The translations under genes were made by a program, and so were the position numbers. Shown in pieces: positions 19,755 to 26,827 of a stretch of DNA of 36,971 nucleotides. Numbering within the stretch: position 1 is the first letter of the stretch; each line of letters starts with the position of its first letter. The notes beneath the pieces are model-generated. The model saw only the letters and a list, made by a program, of their open reading frames with translations, searched no databases and was not told where the DNA came from. This DNA is from a virus, in IMG/VR virus record IMGVR_UViG_3300046467_001747, positions 1 through 36,971 of that record; one strand, written 5' to 3'.

Positions 19755-20543
19755 ATGAAGGGCATCACGCTAGGTGCCGTTGGTCTGGGTCAGAACGACT
19801 CGGCCACAGGGGGAGGTCCGCTCCCGCCGTTCAATACCAAGTCGGTTTTGTTCGACGGTATCGACGAGTACCTGCGCCTCATTGGTGCCAGCAATCTTAC
19901 GGGTACCACGTCGTTTACTGCGAGCTGCTGGTTTAAGACCCCCGACGTGAACATATTTAGGCAGCTGATCTGCAACTCATTCCCCATCAACGCCCAAGGG
20001 CAGTGGGACTACAGCCTCTTGATGAGCAGCAACGGGCGAATTTATTGGAGGCTTAAGAATGCCGGCGGCACTGTAATTAATGCCCTCACAGCAGGGGCAT
20101 GGGATGACGGTGCGTGGCACCTCGCAGTTGGAAGTTGGGACGGGGTTAATATCTCAATTGACATCGACGGGGGGGCCGATATTGTAACCACCGCATGCGC
20201 CGATAGGTTTGGGACAGGGACTCAGTTCTCGATTGGGGCATTCATTAACTACACGGGGCTCTTTGGCGCGGCACCATTCATAGGAAATTTAGATGAGGTG
20301 TCCTACTGGGACACTAGTTTTTCTGCGGCCCAGTGTGTTGAGCTTTACAACGGCGGTACTCCGACGAGGCTAACCACTCACTCTGCGGCTGCCGACTTGC
20401 TGTCATGGTGGCGCATGGGCGACACCTCGGCCGACAGTACCGACAGTTCCAACCCGGACGCCAGGGTGCGTGATGTTGTTGGCTCTAACGACGTCACACC
20501 GATCAATATGGACGGGTCAGACATTGTCCTTGATGTGCCATGA
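19755..20543 (+). CDS. LamG/concanavalin-like lectin virion protein
   Basis: This protein has 262 residues. A short Gly-rich N-terminus is followed by a LamG-type (Laminin_G_3) jelly roll: SVLFDGIDEYLRL, SFTASCWFKTPD, WDYSLLMSSNGRIYWR, WHLAVGSWDGVNISIDIDG, FIGNLDEVSYWDTSFSAAQ and VELYNGG. Such domains bind sugars. The C-terminal part (LLSWWRMGDTSADSTDSSNP) is the usual WxxGD ending of these lectins. Together with the preceding spike-base-like protein it may decorate the capsid and bind surface glycans or mucus. The start has no strong ribosome site and lies one base after the previous stop. Confidence 0.85.
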   Translation: MKGITLGAVGLGQNDSATGGGPLPPFNTKSVLFDGIDEYLRLIGASNLTGTTSFTASCWFKTPDVNIFRQLICNSFPINAQGQWDYSLLMSSNGRIYWRLKNAGGTVINALTAGAWDDGAWHLAVGSWDGVNISIDIDGGADIVTTACADRFGTGTQFSIGAFINYTGLFGAAPFIGNLDEVSYWDTSFSAAQCVELYNGGTPTRLTTHSAAADLLSWWRMGDTSADSTDSSNPDARVRDVVGSNDVTPINMDGSDIVLDVP

Positions 20544-20764
20544 CGTACTGCATCATTTCTAATCCGGCCACACCTGCGCAGTACGATGCAGCTATCGAGC
20601 GGCAGGATACGGCTCGAACGAGTCTCGACGAGAGCGAGGTCGTGCTAAAGTGGCGTGGTACAACCCCACCTCCCTTTGTTGGTTTACCGACACTGACCCA
20701 CGCTGAAGCCCTGGATCTCATGGCGACTGCTGAGTGGTCCGACCCCAATATCCCTGGTGATTAG
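20540..20764 (+). CDS. Small hypothetical virion protein
   Basis: This 74-residue acidic protein is encoded from an ATGA overlap with the lectin gene. It contains ATPAQYDAAIERQDTART and LTHAEALDLMATAEW. No family is recognised. It is tightly coupled with its neighbours and so is probably a minor head or neck part. Confidence 0.62.
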   Translation: MTYCIISNPATPAQYDAAIERQDTARTSLDESEVVLKWRGTTPPPFVGLPTLTHAEALDLMATAEWSDPNIPGD

Positions 20765-21139
20765 ATGGCACAGACTTACAACATGCAGTTAGATCAGGGC
20801 TCTACGTACACGATGTCTGTTGTTTACGAAGAGCCCGATCCGGCAGGTGGCCCAGGCAACACGCCCATTGATCTCACTGGGTATGAAGCTCGTATGCAGG
20901 TTCGCGAGAGTGTTGGTTCTACCACCATTCTCGCGGAGTTCACTAGCGCCCCGGTGGCCGGAATTGTCATTACGCCGCTAGACGGCTTGGTTGAGCTGAC
21001 CGTAACATCGGACCAAACAGCAGCATATACGTTCATCAATGCGGTATACGATCTAGAGGTGTATGATGCCTCTCTTCCACCCGACGTCACTAGGTTGGTG
21101 CAGGGTAGGTTCTTGGTGAACAAGGAGGTTACACGATGA
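20765..21139 (+). CDS. Beta-sandwich virion protein (BppU-N-like)
   Basis: This protein has 124 residues. It starts MAQTYNMQLDQGSTYTMSV and contains PIDLTGYEARMQVRES, then VITPLDGLVELTVTSDQTAA and AVYDLEVYDAS. The DLTGY-ARMQVR pattern is typical of small beta-sandwich domains found in phage head-fibre or baseplate-attached proteins. It begins right after the previous TAG. Its exact place in the virion is unclear; it belongs to the same decorated-head block as the lectin. Confidence 0.72.
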   Translation: MAQTYNMQLDQGSTYTMSVVYEEPDPAGGPGNTPIDLTGYEARMQVRESVGSTTILAEFTSAPVAGIVITPLDGLVELTVTSDQTAAYTFINAVYDLEVYDASLPPDVTRLVQGRFLVNKEVTR

Positions 21140-21216
21140 CGATTACGGTGGTCAGGACGCCTATAGCTGTGCTGGTGGTCAGGGCGCCCATCGTCGTCAC
21201 TATTGTGGAGGGATAG
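21136..21216 (+). CDS. 26-residue microprotein with internal repeat
   Basis: A perfect AAGGAGGT ribosome site (21122-21129) precedes ATG 21136, which overlaps the previous stop as ATGA. The 26 codons encode two similar hydrophobic strands, MTITVVRTPIAVLVV and RAPIVVTIVEG. The next gene starts at the base right after its stop. The very strong ribosome site and exact fit between neighbours argue that it is translated, either as a real small virion part or to feed ribosomes into the next gene. Confidence 0.6.
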   Translation: MTITVVRTPIAVLVVRAPIVVTIVEG

Positions 21217-22008
21217 GTGCCGTCTGAAACTTCTGCAGTTGGCGCATTAGAGCTTCCGATCCCGTCTGGCGAGGTTGGACAGAAGATCAGCGATCCGCTC
21301 ATCGACGCCATCCTAGATTTTGCCAGCTTCTACATCAAGGACGCCTTGGACGAGAAGCTAGTCAACGTATTGCCACCGGGTCTGATGGTCGATGCGGTTC
21401 CAGAGGAAAATCGATTCGACTTTGACCCACTTCAGCCCAGGGGGATCCAGATTACGCTTCCGGTGCCGTCGCTTTTCGTGTGGTGGCAGGGGATGAGCAA
21501 GGTCTTCCAGCAAACGACTATTCACACCTACAGGCAGCGCCAGATAGAGCTGATGTACGTGTTTCCCGAGCTTCCCAAGATCACAGAGATGGAGCGTCGA
21601 GCAGGGTTAATGAGTAGCGTCGATGCGGCCATGCACAAGATGAGCTTACGACAGCTTCACAACAACTACGGGTACGACGGCATGCCAAAGGGCATGGGTA
21701 TCGCTCAGGCCATCGCGCCACTGAACATAGTTTCATGGCAATACATGGGTGGCAAGCCGGGTCGATTTGGTATCGACGAGGGCCCGTTGGCCGAGAGGCG
21801 TGCTGCGAAGAAGTCGGGCCGTGACTACCCGGCCCTCAAGGGCTCATTCATGGTTTACGAGCGCGTTCAGCCCCGCACCCTGGAAGATCCGGGCGATGTT
21901 CTGCACGACTCGAACATATACATCAGTACCGATGGTGAGGGGACGGACGCGGAGCTGTTCATGGAAGGGATCTTGTCGGCGCCAGACGGCACAGAGGGAG
22001 ACGAATAA
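21217..22008 (+). CDS. Hypothetical neck / tail-terminator candidate
   Basis: This protein has 263 residues and starts at GTG 21217, directly after the microprotein. The sequence (LIDAILDFASFYIKDALDEK, GIQITLPVPSLFVWWQGMSK, RQRQIELMYVFPEL, VDAAMHKMSLRQLHNNYGYD) mixes helices and strands in a way seen in tail completion proteins. It sits between connector-type genes and the tail sheath, where Mu-like phages encode gp37. No family is recognised with certainty. Confidence 0.65.
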   Translation: MPSETSAVGALELPIPSGEVGQKISDPLIDAILDFASFYIKDALDEKLVNVLPPGLMVDAVPEENRFDFDPLQPRGIQITLPVPSLFVWWQGMSKVFQQTTIHTYRQRQIELMYVFPELPKITEMERRAGLMSSVDAAMHKMSLRQLHNNYGYDGMPKGMGIAQAIAPLNIVSWQYMGGKPGRFGIDEGPLAERRAAKKSGRDYPALKGSFMVYERVQPRTLEDPGDVLHDSNIYISTDGEGTDAELFMEGILSAPDGTEGDE

Positions 22009-22520
22009 TGGCCAACCCCCGGCGAGCATCAACAATCCGCAAAAACAAGGATGCGATGGGGACCGATTTTGGTCCCCAGATCACACACTACAACACCCCG
22101 CTCGACACCCCCTATCTGTACAAGTGGTTCGTCGGAGACTCGTCAACCACCGATGGGCTAACTGTTCTGGGGCACCAGGGCGGCACAGCGGGTCGCTGGC
22201 ATCTCGTTCGCAACCCGACCCTTGGGGCAGACTTGGTGGACGGGAATGAGGTTCTGACCGTTGGACAGAACTTTTTCAGGACGTTGCCTGCAGCCACTCT
22301 TACCGGCGGTAGTGACAAGACGCTCTCTACGGACAACGCCGCTAGCGGGGACGTCATTCATATTTTGAGACTAGACACGACCGCCAACACCGTGGCGATT
22401 ATCAACAGCGGGCCAGCCGCAGGGACGCTGTTTACGCTTCCCGCTTCCCAAGCCTGGTGGGCAAGGTCGTATTTCAATGGTACTGATTGGGTGCCCCACT
22501 CGGCGGGGCAACTTCCGTAA
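22008..22520 (+). CDS. Hypothetical fibre-like virion protein
   Basis: This protein has 170 residues. It has a basic N-terminus (MANPRRASTIRKNKDAMGTD) and then beta-rich, Thr/Gly/Ser-rich segments (LYKWFVGDSSTTDGLTVLG, GDVIHILRLDTTANTVAII, WWARSYFNGTDWVPH). The FVGDSSTTD...GGTAGRW style is common in fibre or head-spike proteins of phages. It overlaps the previous gene by one base and precedes the sheath block. Confidence 0.65.
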   Translation: MANPRRASTIRKNKDAMGTDFGPQITHYNTPLDTPYLYKWFVGDSSTTDGLTVLGHQGGTAGRWHLVRNPTLGADLVDGNEVLTVGQNFFRTLPAATLTGGSDKTLSTDNAASGDVIHILRLDTTANTVAIINSGPAAGTLFTLPASQAWWARSYFNGTDWVPHSAGQLP

Positions 22521-22529
22521 GGAGCGAGT

Positions 22530-22871
22530 ATGAACAGGTATATGGTTTTAGAGGGATTGAGCGGAGTGCTCGTTACGGATCCCCACACCGATCTTCCCGA
22601 CCGTTATGTTGGTCAAATACGTAAACCTCTTGAGGAACGCAAGGCTGCGACATGCCGAGCGGATCGCTACACCACCTGTACGGTAGCGGTGCCATTTCAC
22701 CACCACCTACTCAAGGCGGTGAAACGCGGAACAATTCGTCAGATCGGTGAGTACGTCTACGCCGATTCTGCATCCGAAGCGCTAACCAAGTCGGCGCCAA
22801 AGCCGACGCGGTCCAAGCCAAAACCACAAACTCCTATCAAGGAAACTCCAAAAGAAAAGGGCAATAAGTAA
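22530..22871 (+). CDS. Small protein upstream of the sheath (gp38-like position)
   Basis: This protein has 113 residues, preceded by GGAGCGAGT. It begins MNRYMVLEGLSGVLVTDPHT and continues with a small folded part (HHHLLKAVKRGTIRQIGEYV). It ends in a Lys/Pro-rich tail (KPTRSKPKPQTPIKETPKEK). In Mu-like phages a short protein of this kind (DUF2635/gp38) lies exactly before the sheath gene. The match is positional and compositional. It overlaps the sheath start by one base. Confidence 0.65.
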   Translation: MNRYMVLEGLSGVLVTDPHTDLPDRYVGQIRKPLEERKAATCRADRYTTCTVAVPFHHHLLKAVKRGTIRQIGEYVYADSASEALTKSAPKPTRSKPKPQTPIKETPKEKGNK

Positions 22872-24439
22872 TGGCACTCACTGGAATCGATCCTAATGAT
22901 CCAATTCCGGCGACCAGACGGGAGCTTATTTTTGGAGCGGGCCTGTCGAGCGCTGGACCAAATCGCGAAGTACTGATGTACGGTAACAAGACCACTGCAG
23001 GTACCGAGCCAACGGATACCCTGGGAACCTTCATTGCTGATGACTCAGACGCCCAGGTGCGTTTCGGTGTTCGCTCTGAGCTTTACCAGATGTGGCAGAA
23101 GTACACTGCTGTCGATGGTGGAGCGACCATTTACGCCATCGCGGTACCTGAGTCTGGTGGAGATTCGGCAGAGGCTCACTTCACGTTTGCTAACAACTCA
23201 GACGCCGTAACTACGCTTGAGATCACCGTATGCGGGGTGCTGCTTTACGCATCTGTGGCCGATGGTGATACGCCGACTGTAATTGCCCTCGCGGCGGCGG
23301 ACGCCATCAACGCTGGAGCTAACGCTACCCTCCCGTGTACTGCGGTAGGGAACGCTGCAGTGTGTGAGATCACTGCAGCAAACGCTGGCCTTCGTGGGAA
23401 CTTCGTGACGGGCGACGCAACCGACCTTGGCATCCGCATGAGGTTTCTGAAGCCAACAGCGACCACGATTGTCAAGTCCATTGCGTTTCCTGGCACGATG
23501 GCCGACAGCGGCCTTGCCGCCATTGCTGAAGCTGGCAAGAGCGAGTTCTATTATCAGGTGTCACCATGGCATCAGAACGACACGTCGACCACGCTGGGCA
23601 ACACAGCCGGCATTACGCCAACCGATGCGCAAACAGGCGAGCTTGCTGCCATGATCACAACTCAGGCGTTGCCAATCAACGGCAAAGAGCAGTGTATGAT
23701 CTCGGCTTTCTGGGACGACACAGCCGCATCCAATGCCGTCGGGGTTGACCTCAACAGTGTGCGCTCGTTCGTATTCCACGCGGAGCACAACGACTGGACA
23801 CCGGCCATGATCGCGGCGCAAAACGCGGCAGTTGTCAGGAGTCAGCAGATTTCGCACCCGGCGGCGAACTTTGCTGGTTACCAGAACGGCGACAGGACCG
23901 TTTACCAGATGCTCACGCCGTTCGCAGTGGACGACCGCCCAACCACCACCGAGGTGCGGGCAGATCTGAACAACGGCATCTCACCGATCTCCTTCTCGCC
24001 AAGTGGGAAGGCTTATCTGGTGAGGTTTATCACCACGAGAAACGAAAACCAGAACGCCAACAAGGATTACCGTGCGCGTCCTGGTCACATCACCAGCGTG
24101 ATCGACTTCGCATGGAACCTAGTAAAGGTGCGATGGGAAAGCACGAAGCAGCCATTTGTTGCTGACAATCCAAAGTCAGGTGAGCTGCCCAAAGCAGCTA
24201 CCACGACGCCTCAGATTGTTGATGGCATGGTTCGTCAGGTCATCGACGACCTTACCAATTCAACGCCCTTGGGGGTGTACCAAGGGCCGATTCTTGCGCC
24301 TGACAGGATTAGTGAGATGAAGAGTAGTTTGGTGGTGAAGAAGATCACCGCTGGCATTTCGGTCAGCGTTGACTTTTACTCGGTGGAGCACCTGTACAAA
24401 GGCGAGTTCACAATTAAGGAAACGGGGGCAGCGTACTAA
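22871..24439 (+). CDS. Tail sheath protein
   Basis: This protein has 522 residues. The N-terminus (PATRRELIFGAGLSSAGPNREVL is split across strand and turn) and the motif LGTFIADDSDAQVRFG are typical for the Mu gp39/gpL sheath family, as is the inserted domain IEVCGVLLYASVADGDTPT-like (about 115-200). The C-terminal half contains FAGYQNGDRTVYQMLTPF, KAYLVRFITTR and ISVSVDFYSVEHLYKGE. It forms the contractile outer tube and shows that this is a myovirus. Confidence 0.92.
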   Translation: MALTGIDPNDPIPATRRELIFGAGLSSAGPNREVLMYGNKTTAGTEPTDTLGTFIADDSDAQVRFGVRSELYQMWQKYTAVDGGATIYAIAVPESGGDSAEAHFTFANNSDAVTTLEITVCGVLLYASVADGDTPTVIALAAADAINAGANATLPCTAVGNAAVCEITAANAGLRGNFVTGDATDLGIRMRFLKPTATTIVKSIAFPGTMADSGLAAIAEAGKSEFYYQVSPWHQNDTSTTLGNTAGITPTDAQTGELAAMITTQALPINGKEQCMISAFWDDTAASNAVGVDLNSVRSFVFHAEHNDWTPAMIAAQNAAVVRSQQISHPAANFAGYQNGDRTVYQMLTPFAVDDRPTTTEVRADLNNGISPISFSPSGKAYLVRFITTRNENQNANKDYRARPGHITSVIDFAWNLVKVRWESTKQPFVADNPKSGELPKAATTTPQIVDGMVRQVIDDLTNSTPLGVYQGPILAPDRISEMKSSLVVKKITAGISVSVDFYSVEHLYKGEFTIKETGAAY

Positions 24440-24813
24440 TGGCACTCTACAACCAGATCTATTTGACCGTAAATGGTGTGCCTCTGGCAGAGAACACCTC
24501 CGTCGAAACCTCCTTGGACGCAGACATTCAAGACGTCTTGACTGTCGGGAAGGGGTGGGCTGGCATCACCCCGTCACCGATTACACGCAGCGTTAGCGTT
24601 AATAACGTCGTTCCCCTAACTGGCGTCGAGTTCGACTTCGAGGCGAAGATGATGGCCTCGGAAGAGGTTACGATAATGATGCAAGAAGGAGATGGCGGAA
24701 AGAAGTGCGTAACCAAGGGCTACATCACGAACGTGCCCCGGTCGGCGGGGGTGGGCGCTACCACGACGATTTCCTTCACCTTCAAGGGGACGCCAGCGAT
24801 ATTTGAGGGGTAA
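24439..24813 (+). CDS. Tail tube protein 1
   Basis: This protein has 124 residues and overlaps the sheath stop by one base. It contains YLTVNGVPLAENTSVETSLD, VSVNNVVPLTGVEFDF, VTIMMQEGDGGKKCVTKGYI and AGVGATTTISFTF, the small beta-barrel pattern of contractile tail tubes directly after the sheath gene. A paralogue follows at once at 24814. Confidence 0.85.
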   Translation: MALYNQIYLTVNGVPLAENTSVETSLDADIQDVLTVGKGWAGITPSPITRSVSVNNVVPLTGVEFDFEAKMMASEEVTIMMQEGDGGKKCVTKGYITNVPRSAGVGATTTISFTFKGTPAIFEG

Positions 24814-25209
24814 GTGGCGATCTACAACAACATCTTCGTTGTTCTCAACGGGAGCGTTCTAGTTGAGAGCGTTTCCGTTGAGACATCGCTGACTCGCAGC
24901 GGCCAGCCGGTGTTCTCTATTGCCGATCAGTTCGTAGGTGTTTCGCCGGGTCCGACAGCTCGCCAGATCAGCGTTAAGAACGTCATCCCCCTAAAGGGCT
25001 CTGAGAGAGTCACTGTGGATGATAGGCCCATGACTTACGAGGAGATGATGGTCGAGCACACTCCGGTGGAGATAATGCTGCAAGAGGGCGTTACGGGTAG
25101 GGTTACGATTAGTCGTGGCTTGATTACGTCGGTAAAACGAGGTGGAGGGGTTGGTCAGACATCGGTTCTGTCTTTTGAATTTATAGGTTCTGGTTTACCG
25201 TTCGTTTGA
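24814..25209 (+). CDS. Tail tube protein 2 (tandem paralogue)
   Basis: This protein has 131 residues and starts at GTG 24814, right after the TAA of tube protein 1, with GAGGGG as ribosome site. It matches the first tube protein along its length: VSVETSL, VKNVIPLKG, VEIMLQEG, GLITSVKRGGGVGQTSVLSF. A loop of about 10 extra residues (RPMTYEEMMVEHTP) distinguishes it. It may be a second tube component, an initiator ring or a tail-terminus ring. Confidence 0.82.
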   Translation: MAIYNNIFVVLNGSVLVESVSVETSLTRSGQPVFSIADQFVGVSPGPTARQISVKNVIPLKGSERVTVDDRPMTYEEMMVEHTPVEIMLQEGVTGRVTISRGLITSVKRGGGVGQTSVLSFEFIGSGLPFV

Positions 25210-25791
25210 GTGAAACTTCCACCAAAGAGCATAGAGCCGGCCGCTCTATTTCGAGAATTGTCTTCGGTACCAAGGGCTTCGCGTAAGATCGACCACAGAA
25301 TACGCGGAGCTGAGGGTATCGAGCTGAGTGTCCAGTCGCTTTCTAGCCACGAGTTTTTCCTGGCCAAGGACGCAGCGGGGAAGGGGCAAGACAACACACC
25401 ATACATAGTTGCTGCATGTCTTTTTGCTGACGGCGAGCGTGCGTTTTGCGAACCAAGTGATGTTTTTGGTCTTATCGAGGAAGAGGTTAGGTCCCTTTTC
25501 CAACAGGTGGCCTCTGTCTTTTCTGAAATCAGCCCCATCTACTGCATGATCGATTATGACGCCTGGCTGTTTGCGCTGCTAGAAGGATCCAAGCACCCGT
25601 CAAATCTATACACAGCCTATAATATGGCACTCTGTGTTGACAACGTGGTGGGTGCGGAGCGTACAATCACCCATCCCCGTCCTGATCTCTACTACGGACT
25701 ACCGATGCGAGAGATCACAGACGGCCAGATCCTAGCGTACTTTGCAGGGAAACGGGCCATAGATGAAATCCGAAAAGCAGAAGAAAAGTAA
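25210..25791 (+). CDS. Tail assembly chaperone-like protein
   Basis: This protein has 193 residues and starts at GTG 25210, touching the previous TGA. It is mostly helical and acidic, with GIELSVQSLSSHEFFLAKDA, PYIVAACLFADGERAF and EEEVRSLFQQVASVFSEISP. This fits the tail chaperone encoded between tube and tape measure genes. It overlaps the next gene by 29 bases in another frame, as tail chaperone pairs do, though no clear slippery heptamer is visible. It would hold the tape measure soluble before tube polymerisation. Confidence 0.68.
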   Translation: MKLPPKSIEPAALFRELSSVPRASRKIDHRIRGAEGIELSVQSLSSHEFFLAKDAAGKGQDNTPYIVAACLFADGERAFCEPSDVFGLIEEEVRSLFQQVASVFSEISPIYCMIDYDAWLFALLEGSKHPSNLYTAYNMALCVDNVVGAERTITHPRPDLYYGLPMREITDGQILAYFAGKRAIDEIRKAEEK

Positions 25792-26482
25792 ACTAGCCCT
25801 GGCCATCGAAAGCCGTAAGCGCCGCGCTCACGACTTCGATGTACAGGGCTTTTTTGGTTTAGGTGACAAAGAAATTCACAAGGTCGCCATTCGCATCAAC
25901 ACTAAGTCCGAAGAGGACGCCTCGGTGGTTGCTGCTCACAAGTACGCCGCGTCCTTCCGAGGAGACGGCACACAGGCTGCACGTAAAGACGGGGATATTC
26001 TCACCGACGGCAAAGCCATCGAAGCACTTTTTCGTGCCTGCAGAACCTCCGGCGATGAGGAATCTGAGTACGACTATCCGGCATTTCCGGGCCCCACTTG
26101 GATGCGGGACCACATGACCACAGATCAGATCGCAACACTTCTGAACCTGTACCAAGAGGTGAGAAGAGTTGAAGCCCCTGTACCGTGGACCATTACGATC
26201 CCCCAGGTGATGCAGTTGGCAGGGGCGTGTAACGATGCTGCGGACACAAATGTACCGGATGAGATGCTGGCTCAGCAGTCAAAGGAGTGGATTGCACAGG
26301 CTTTTATTCTCCTAAGTCAAAGGCTCTTTCTTTTGATCAAAACCTTTGAGCTACAAGACAAGGTAAATGAGTGGTTTTTTCCGGTAGATGACGAAGAAGA
26401 GGAGTCTGAAGATGGGCTGGAAAGTGAAGGTGAACCAGAGGGACATTCAGAAGGCGTCGAGGGAAGCGATAGCGAAGGCTGA
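25763..26482 (+). CDS. Second tail assembly chaperone-like protein, acidic tail
   Basis: This protein has 239 residues. It begins with a basic helix (MKSEKQKKSKLALAIESRKR), has a central domain (WMRDHMTTDQIATLLNLYQE, WIAQAFILLSQRLFLLIKTF) and ends in a run of Glu/Asp/Ser/Gly (DDEEEESEDGLESEGEPEGH). An in-frame stop lies right before its ATG, so it starts by reinitiation unless a frameshift occurs within the 29-base overlap. The acidic tail is encoded largely where it overlaps the next gene. Its role is inferred from position. Confidence 0.65.
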   Translation: MKSEKQKKSKLALAIESRKRRAHDFDVQGFFGLGDKEIHKVAIRINTKSEEDASVVAAHKYAASFRGDGTQAARKDGDILTDGKAIEALFRACRTSGDEESEYDYPAFPGPTWMRDHMTTDQIATLLNLYQEVRRVEAPVPWTITIPQVMQLAGACNDAADTNVPDEMLAQQSKEWIAQAFILLSQRLFLLIKTFELQDKVNEWFFPVDDEEEESEDGLESEGEPEGHSEGVEGSDSEG

Positions 26483-26825
26483 AGCTCTTGGGGCAGTCAT
26501 GCTTGCGTTGGCAGAAGATTCAGTTGAAGAGGAAAAGTCTTCCAAGAGGTACTCTGATCGCACCGGAAACCTCGTGGAATCCACCAAGGCCGAATTGATG
26601 ACCGACTCGTCCCAGCTGGTCACGGTCAAGCTAGAGATGGGCGAGAGCCCCAGGGCACGCGCCATACCGTATGCGTCTTTTATTACAGACGGAACGTATG
26701 GCGCAAAGAACACGACCTACCCAAGTCTGAGCAACTTCAGAATCATTGCCGGTCAGGACTACCCAAGAAAGCTCGAAGATTTACTAAACGAATACTTCGA
26801 CACAGAGACTGGCTCCTTTAGGTAA
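26412..26825 (+). CDS. Minor tail protein candidate (gp10-like)
   Basis: This protein has 137 residues. ATG 26412, preceded by AGAGGAGTCTGAAG, is preferred to an ATG at 26388 with no ribosome site. It has a helical N-terminus (AIAKAEALGAVMLALAEDSV), RTGNLVESTKAELM and AIPYASFITDGTYGAKN, which resembles the HK97 gp10/tail-completion layout. It overlaps the acidic tail of the previous gene by 71 bases. The role is uncertain. Confidence 0.6.
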   Translation: MGWKVKVNQRDIQKASREAIAKAEALGAVMLALAEDSVEEEKSSKRYSDRTGNLVESTKAELMTDSSQLVTVKLEMGESPRARAIPYASFITDGTYGAKNTTYPSLSNFRIIAGQDYPRKLEDLLNEYFDTETGSFR

Positions 26826-26827
26826 TC

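Noticed and set aside
21749-22249. 166-codon + frame over the tail-terminator candidate and the next gene
   Set aside because: It is Arg/Ser-rich out-of-frame translation spanning two better genes.
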